Shown here in pieces: positions 58,445 through 64,000 of a stretch of DNA of 64,000 bases. The notes under the pieces were generated by a model. The model did not search any database. It was not told the origin of the DNA and saw only the letters and a list, made by a program, of their open reading frames with translations. Where the stretch lies: positions 372,001 to 436,000 of the forward strand of contig CALYLX010000146.1 of the NCBI GenBank assembly GCA_944990035.1, in the 5' to 3' direction. Each line of letters begins with the position of its first letter. Within the stretch, counting starts at the first letter, position 1. The stretch comes from Clitopilus passeckerianus. Lineage: Eukaryota > Basidiomycota > Agaricomycetes > Agaricales > Entolomataceae. Made by a program: the position numbers and the translations under genes.

Positions 58445-58462
58445 TTCCTGAGGGTTCTAGAA
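58445..58462 (-). promoter_or_regulatory. Heat-shock element upstream of HSP20
   Basis: Plus-strand sequence TTCctGAgggTTCtaGAA: alternating TTC/GAA units at 5-bp spacing, three perfect and one with a single mismatch, about 290 bp upstream of the HSP20 start. This is the classical HSF binding pattern. Confidence 0.55.
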
Positions 58463-58780
58463 GCAACTCGTCGTGGCATAGGGTTCCGTTTCCGAGGAAA
58501 GTCTATGGAAAAGTGTTCCCCAAACCCAATGCAAAGCTGTCGACTGTGGTGCATGCAGTTTTCATGTTGAGTCAGGCCTGAGTCATTGGCTGTTGACCGC
58601 TGACCAGAACGTTACAGGACAAGGTGTGATTGGGTGTACTGATGACAAAGCCAAGTTGTGTAACAACGTTATTGCAGTTCATGTCACGTTAGTCTCTGAA
58701 GCGGTGAGTTCGACTCTCAGCGAGTGTATCCGGAACAAAGGCATTTTTGAGGCGAAAAACTCGGCGACTCGGTGCTCGAA

Positions 58781-60542
58781 ATGAGCAGGGTAGTATTCGG
58801 TATGTGAATTCCACTATTACGCTTGGAATCCGGCAGTTGAAACAAGCCGTTTACAGTCGGCAATGTACCCTATAACATGGGCGAAGAGCAGCTAATAGAC
58901 GTCTTCAAATCCGTCGGTCAGGTTATTGGATTCAGGTACTACCGGTTGACCTGCCAAATGCTTGGTATCTTTGATATCTAATGACAACTCTTCCCCAGGT
59001 TGGTATTTGACAGAGAAACTGGAAAGCCACGAGGCTATGGATTCTGTGAATTCGCGGGTACATCAATTTATTCTTTCATGGTTAACAAGCCGTTGGGTCT
59101 GACTCAAGCATATTCTTCAAATCATCATTTATCAATCGAATTCTCGTCGATTAATCTGTTGGTGCTGCTGGGGCTTGTCTTCGTCGTCAACCAATCGATT
59201 TCGGTGCCACTTCATGTCCTTATGAATCATGTTTGCCTGGCAATCGTATTCTGTCTTCAAACGTCATGTGTGCATGCGGCTGCAATACTGCATAATCTCC
59301 AATACGCAATCCTCAAAATCACTGAACCAAAAACGCACAATTTCTTCCCAACGTTCACATCAAACGCTCGCAAATCATCAATGAGCAGATCACGAGACAG
59401 CACTGTCAGCTGTACGCAACCTCAATAACACGGATGTCGGAGGAAGACCTCTACGAATCGACTTAGCAGAATCTGACCCCGTCCTGGAAGGCAAGACGAC
59501 TGTCCGCGGAGAAATTATCGACGCCGGGCCAGATCCTAGGTGGCGTGCTGGCGGCAAAGGCGGTAGTGGAACAACCACGAGTGACCCGAACGCTTTTCTG
59601 GCAAACCTACCTAGCGGAATCCAAGTGCCCAAGGGTGCATCTGCGCTGGATTATATCAGTCAAACGCTGGCAACAATGCAGCCCAGTCAACTTATGGAAG
59701 TTCTGGCTCAGATGAAGGTGAAGCCTCAACGTCGTCAACCGCAATGCATCAAATGTTCACCATGAGTTCTTTGTGATTTCGTTCATTAGGCATTCGTGAT
59801 AACGCACCCGGAACAAGCAAGAACATTACTCGTGAATCACCCTCAGTTAGCATACGCGCTATTCCAGTCGTTGCTTCTGAATAAGATCGTCGACTCTGCC
59901 ATCCTCCAACGGATGCTCGCAGCTACTACAGGAGGTCCTGCATCCGGATCGGGGAGTGTGGCAAGACCACCTCCAGCTGGTCCCTCACATCAATCCTCAC
60001 TTTCAGGATCTTACAACATGCCTCCGGCCGCGCCTAGCGGTTATCCTGCTCAGCCTGCTATGGGTGCCCCCCCTACTGCACCAGCGATGTATCCGCCTCA
60101 ACACCAGCCCACACCGGCAGCCCCAAGTATGCCACCAATGTCGGGGTATTACAGACCTCCAGCTACACCCTCAAGCGTACCTCCTCCCACACAGCAGTCA
60201 CCACCTGCATCTGCCTCCGCCGCCGCCGCCACTGCGGCCCCTGCCCCAGAAGTTAATGATGCTCAACGCGTAAGTTCTTCTGTTTCAACAATGCTATAAA
60301 GCTGGTGCTTCTTGGCCATGTAATACTGATTCCCCGTAAATTCTTATTTAATCTCAATTAGGCGATGTTGCTACAAGTCCTCAGCATGACACCTGATCAA
60401 ATAAACAATTTCTCAGAGAACGAACGGTCTGCGATCATACAGCTGGTACGCAGCAGCTTATTGATCTTTCCCGTGACCTGAATGCTAATACCACCTCCAG
60501 CGCAACCAGTTTATGGGTACACTTGGCGGAGCTCCTAGCTGA
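58781..60542 (+). CDS. CSTF2: Cleavage stimulation factor subunit 2 (CstF64/Rna15 type)
   Basis: RNA 3'-end processing factor. The ATG at 58781 starts the RRM: MSRVVF|VGNVPYNMGEEQLI (RNP2) and FRLVFDRETGKPRGYGFCEF (RNP1). A 331-nt intron (59058-59388) precedes DHETALSAVRNLNNTDVGGR and LRIDLAESDP. The hinge domain reads LDYISQTLATMQPSQLMEVL, then FVITHPEQARTLLVNHPQLA and LLLNKIVDSAILQRML. A Pro/Gln/Ser/Ala-rich linker follows. The C-terminal helical domain (AMLLQVLSMTPDQINNF, then LRNQFMGTLGGAPS) ends at 60540-60542. The RRM binds G/U-rich downstream elements, the hinge binds CstF77/Rna14, and the C-terminal domain contacts Pcf11, all by family knowledge. Six or seven introns; all but the 331-nt one are of usual size. 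Nuclear. Confidence 0.93.
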
Positions 60543-60784
60543 TTCTGTCCTTCGCTCGCAAAAGACAACCGATGCAGTGCTTTCGAAAACTCTATTCTGC
60601 CCTGGATCTACTGCAATACACAGCATACCCTTCACGATACAGAATGCGGAAGTACTGGATTCCATATACTAGTGCTCCAGATACTCAGCTTAGGCTTATG
60701 GAATGATAAAAACCACCAAACGTTAGAACATCTCTTAGTTTGTATCATATTTAGACATTTTGATCAGTCAATAAATACTCTGGT

Positions 60785-63700
60785 TTACACAAGTTTGTTC
60801 TCGAGACTCCTGGTCTTCTTGAGGTTGGCCAACTTCTCCACAATCTCATCCAAAGGCACAGTTTGTGCAGCACGAGTCTTCATACCAACGTCGTCGCGAT
60901 TCCTGACATTAACCGACTTGTTCTCCAGCTCCTCTTGGCCAACAACTGCGGGGTGAGTGGGTTAGCCGATGAGAAAATCAAGCGGTATAAGGGAAGTGGA
61001 AACAAGAAGGTTTGACAAGAGAGGCTGTGAAGCCATGCAATGGAGCCCAACCAGGTCAAAGTAGCACCACTTACCAAGAATGAAATTATACTGCGCAATC
61101 TCTCCGTTTCTGATCTTCTTATTCAAGGTGTTCTCTCCAATGTCCACATCAGCGAACAGTCCTAGGCTCTTCAGGCGGTCTGCGACTTCCGAGGCGTAGT
61201 TGTTCTGTAAATGCGCGAAGAAACGGATCAGTGTGAATACAAAGTCGCCAAGGGTAGGAGCACAGCCACGCGATCGGGGCCGGTAAACACGTGTTGCCGG
61301 GGCCCGCACCCGTTGGCTGTGCGTAACTTCGGAAAGAAATGACTGCACAGGAACGCGACACGTACGAATGGACCAGCAACCGGGATGACGAGAACTTGGC
61401 GAGGTGATAACCAGAAAGGCCTTCCGAGATTCTCGCGTTAGATAGATTTCTCTCCTGGACCTGTCATGACACGTACCACTTTCCAGCGAAATGTTCCGTG
61501 ATTATTGCGATGAAGCGCTCAAGACTGCCTAGGATGGCACGGTGAATCATAACAGGTCTTGATGGTGGGCGATCAGGGTTGTTTGTGTCTTCTGGAGCCC
61601 GGTATCTCAAGTTGAATCGCTGCGGGAGCTGGAAGTCTAGCTGAATGGTAGCGCATTGGAACGAACGACGAAGGGCGTCCTTGATAGTGATGTCGATCTT
61701 AGGACCGTAGAATGCACCATCACCGGGATTGAGACCCCATTGGCCTGGGTAGGTCTTATCGAGTGCCTTTGTCAATTGCTAGAGTCAACCGGGACAGAAA
61801 TCAGTGGTTTACCACGAGCGTCAGATAGATGACTTACGGCTTCCGCCTCATTCCAAGTGTCAATGTCACCCAAGAAGTTGTCCGGTCGGGTAGAGAGTTC
61901 AAGACGGAACTCAAAGCCGAACAAGCCATAGATATGTTGCATGAAATCGAAGAGGTAACCAATTTCCTCCTCAATCTGGGAAGGCATGCAGAAGACGTGG
62001 GTATCATCCTGCACGAATCTCCTGACTCGAGTCAACCCAGTCAAAGCGCCGGAGGCTTCATTACGATGGATGATGCCAAACTCCGCCATCCTGATTGGGA
62101 GCTCCTTATATGAACGGTCGCGTGAGTCAAAGATGAGAGCATGGCCGGGGCAGTTCATGGGTTTGAGAGCCCATTTCTCCTTCTCAACGTCGAGGATGAA
62201 CATGTCATCCTTGTAGTTTTGCCAATGGCCCGAGGTTTCCCAGAGCTTGCTGTTGTACATGTTCGGGGAGATGACTTCCTGGTAACCGCGTTTCCAGTAC
62301 TCTGACTAGAGAGAGCATGAGGATATCTACCTATCAATACTGCGAATGCCCTTACCCTCATGAGCTCGAGAAGAGTGTTGTATATCCTAGTACCATGGGG
62401 TAACCAGAAGCAGCTGCCAGGACTGAGGTCGTTGAAGAAGTACAATTCTTGCTCCTGAATGGAGCGTCAATTTCATATTCCAGGCGTATATAACAGGTTT
62501 TGCTAACCTTTCCGATCTTTCTGTGATCGCGCTTGGCAGCCTCGGCAAGGAATGCCTTGTACTCAGTAAGCTGTTTCTTATCCGGGAACGAGATACCGTA
62601 GATACGTTGCAAAGATTCTTTGGTGGGGTCACCGAGGAAGTAGGACGCTGAGTTCTGAAGGATAGAATAAGCATTAATAACGATGCTTGGATCTATATAC
62701 TATATACAGACCTTGGTGACCATGAATGCCTTGATCTTGCCAGTATGGGGAATATGGGGACCAACACAGAGGTCGATCATGGGACCACAACGATAGACGG
62801 TAGTGGACGTCCCGTCAGGGATCTTCGAGTCGATGAGGTATTGCTTGTATTTGTTATACTGCATATAACTTCAGCCGGCGAAGAAGCTAGGAAACGAGGA
62901 CGGAGAACTGACATGGAACATCTCAAGCAACTTCTCCTTCTTGATGACAAGCCTCTCGAACTTTTGCTTCTCTTTCACGGCGCTCTCAGCCAGCTTCTCG
63001 AGCGCAGGGTAATCAGCGTTGACAACAGGCCGGTCTTGAATACCCATTTCATAGAAGAAACCATCGTCCGTGGGAGGGCCGAGACAGAGGTGGCACCCGT
63101 AATGCCTTTCGGCTGCTTCGCCGAGAACGTGTGCGGAGGAGTGCCAGAAGACCTTCTTGCCTGGGAGCAGAATGTTGAGTGAGGAGTTTTAACCTGTGCT
63201 ACTGGACATACCTTCAGGGTCTTCAAAGGTCAACAATTCTAGTTTGCATGACTTCTCTAATGGTCGGTCGAGATCCCAGAGTACTCCATCGACCTAATAA
63301 GTTTCGATGTTAAGAACAAGCGGCGGTTAGACAAGGCCTTGATACGCACTTTTGCAATGACGATGCGTTCTGAAAAGCTCTTAGATAGCTCCTTCGCGAT
63401 GTCCATGGGACTTGTATCCCAGCTTTTAGCTTTTCTCTCCGCCCCGTCCCGCATAGTGACAGTAATCTCTTCTCTAGGTTGGGCTAGAGTGGCATAAGTT
63501 ACGAGTCATGGGGTAAGATAGGTTAATGACTCACACTTCACGAACTCATCGTACTCTGCTTTGAGCTCATCGAACATCTTGATACGGTGATCAAAAAACT
63601 CTGGCTTGGGTTGCATCTGCGAAAAAATGGTCAGCATGAGTGTCTGCCATGTCATAACTGTGAACGCACTTCTAGGGGATAGGCAGAGGCTTCAGCGCCT

Positions 63701-63933
63701 TTTGCCTTCTTTTCCTTGGGCTCTTTAGGTTTCTTCTCGGTGTCTGCATGAGGGCTCTCGAGGGCAGGGAGCTGAGCAGGGTGTGAGGTGGATGCGACTG
63801 GATGCGCCATTGCCGTAGACCGCGTCGAGCAGCAGCGAAGATGCAATGATAAGGGTATGTGGTAAGCCGATAATCTATACCGGAGAAATATAGATATAGG
63901 CGGTCGACTTCGAGTCAGCCTTTGAGCAAACAT
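60785..63933 (-). CDS. THS1: Threonyl-tRNA synthetase
   Basis: Class II synthetase with all domains visible. TGS ([20 protein letters not shown]), the editing domain with [20 protein letters not shown] (HxxxH), catalytic-core motif 1 region ([20 protein letters not shown]) and Zn ligand segment [20 protein letters not shown]. Motif 2 is [20 protein letters not shown], followed by [10 protein letters not shown], and motif 3 lies in [18 protein letters not shown]. The anticodon-binding domain has [10 protein letters not shown], then [20 protein letters not shown] and [20 protein letters not shown]. The stop is at 60785-60787. The first ATG (63933) adds 41 Arg/Ser-rich residues resembling a mitochondrial presequence; a second ATG at 63810 ([17 protein letters not shown]) would give the cytosolic form. 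About twelve introns, one of 161 nt (61205-61365). Role: charges tRNA-Thr, and the editing domain removes Ser-tRNA-Thr. Confidence 0.95.
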
Positions 63934-64000
63934 CCAAATCGATCAAAGTCACGCGTTGGCACATCCACAAGAACTGACTCTGAGCAAATTTGGCACAGCA

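Larger units (their letters stand above)
58158..58780. promoter_or_regulatory. Divergent intergenic region, HSP20 / CSTF2
   Basis: 623 bp between opposing start codons, holding the TATA box and heat-shock element given separately, and the CSTF2 promoter. No gene seen. Confidence 0.5.

Noticed and set aside
58678..58760. tRNA-like T-arm (gagttcgactctc)
   Set aside because: Only a four-pair stem forms, and no anticodon arm or acceptor stem lies at the required distance.

Overview
The window reads as nuclear DNA of a filamentous basidiomycete, most likely an Agaricomycete. Nearly all genes are split by short GT-AG introns of about 45-65 nt. Neighbours are densely packed and often divergent. Several proteins match families I know mainly from mushroom-forming fungi, and no bacterial, organellar or phage signature is present. 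About 22 protein-coding genes can be supported. I found no rRNA, tRNA or CRISPR array and no recognisable transposon.

Layout. 1-9.7 kb: the 3' part of a CWH43-like GPI-lipid remodelling gene, a HCS1/IGHMBP2-type helicase (minus), a NIMA-family mitotic kinase and a nucleotide-sugar transporter. 10-17.2 kb: an accessory-looking stretch with a free-standing adenylation (NRPS-like) enzyme, a HXXXD acyltransferase of the condensation-like type and a ketopantoate-reductase-like oxidoreductase. 17.5-28.4 kb: a slicer-type Argonaute with an RGG box, an F-box protein, an M20-family amidohydrolase, a possible Rrn9-like protein, the 25-codon ribosomal protein eL41 gene and a conserved basidiomycete hypothetical.

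28.6-32.4 kb: an RSC7/Npl6-type chromatin-remodelling subunit with apparent frame breaks, a small coiled-coil protein and a probable mitochondrial protein. 32.7-45.3 kb: one giant minus-strand gene of about 4,000 codons, with a PH-like domain, very long Ser/Thr/Pro-rich segments, an Arg/Ser repeat region and a C-terminal coiled coil. 45.5-50 kb: NAD(P)H-hydrate dehydratase, RBX1, tubulin cofactor C and a small cysteine-rich protein. 50.3-53.4 kb: a Zn2Cys6 transcription factor. 53.4-57.3 kb: 3.8 kb without a supportable gene. 57.3-64 kb: an HSP20 with a good heat-shock element, CSTF2 and threonyl-tRNA synthetase.

Most genes are housekeeping and functionally unrelated. The main accessory signals are the adenylation/acyltransferase/reductase trio, the giant PH/RS protein and the cysteine-rich mini-protein. 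Several frame discontinuities cluster between 28 and 33 kb and should be checked against reads before any biological reading. Exon borders were inferred by eye from splice consensus and protein continuity. Protein names rest on remembered family motifs, not on a search.
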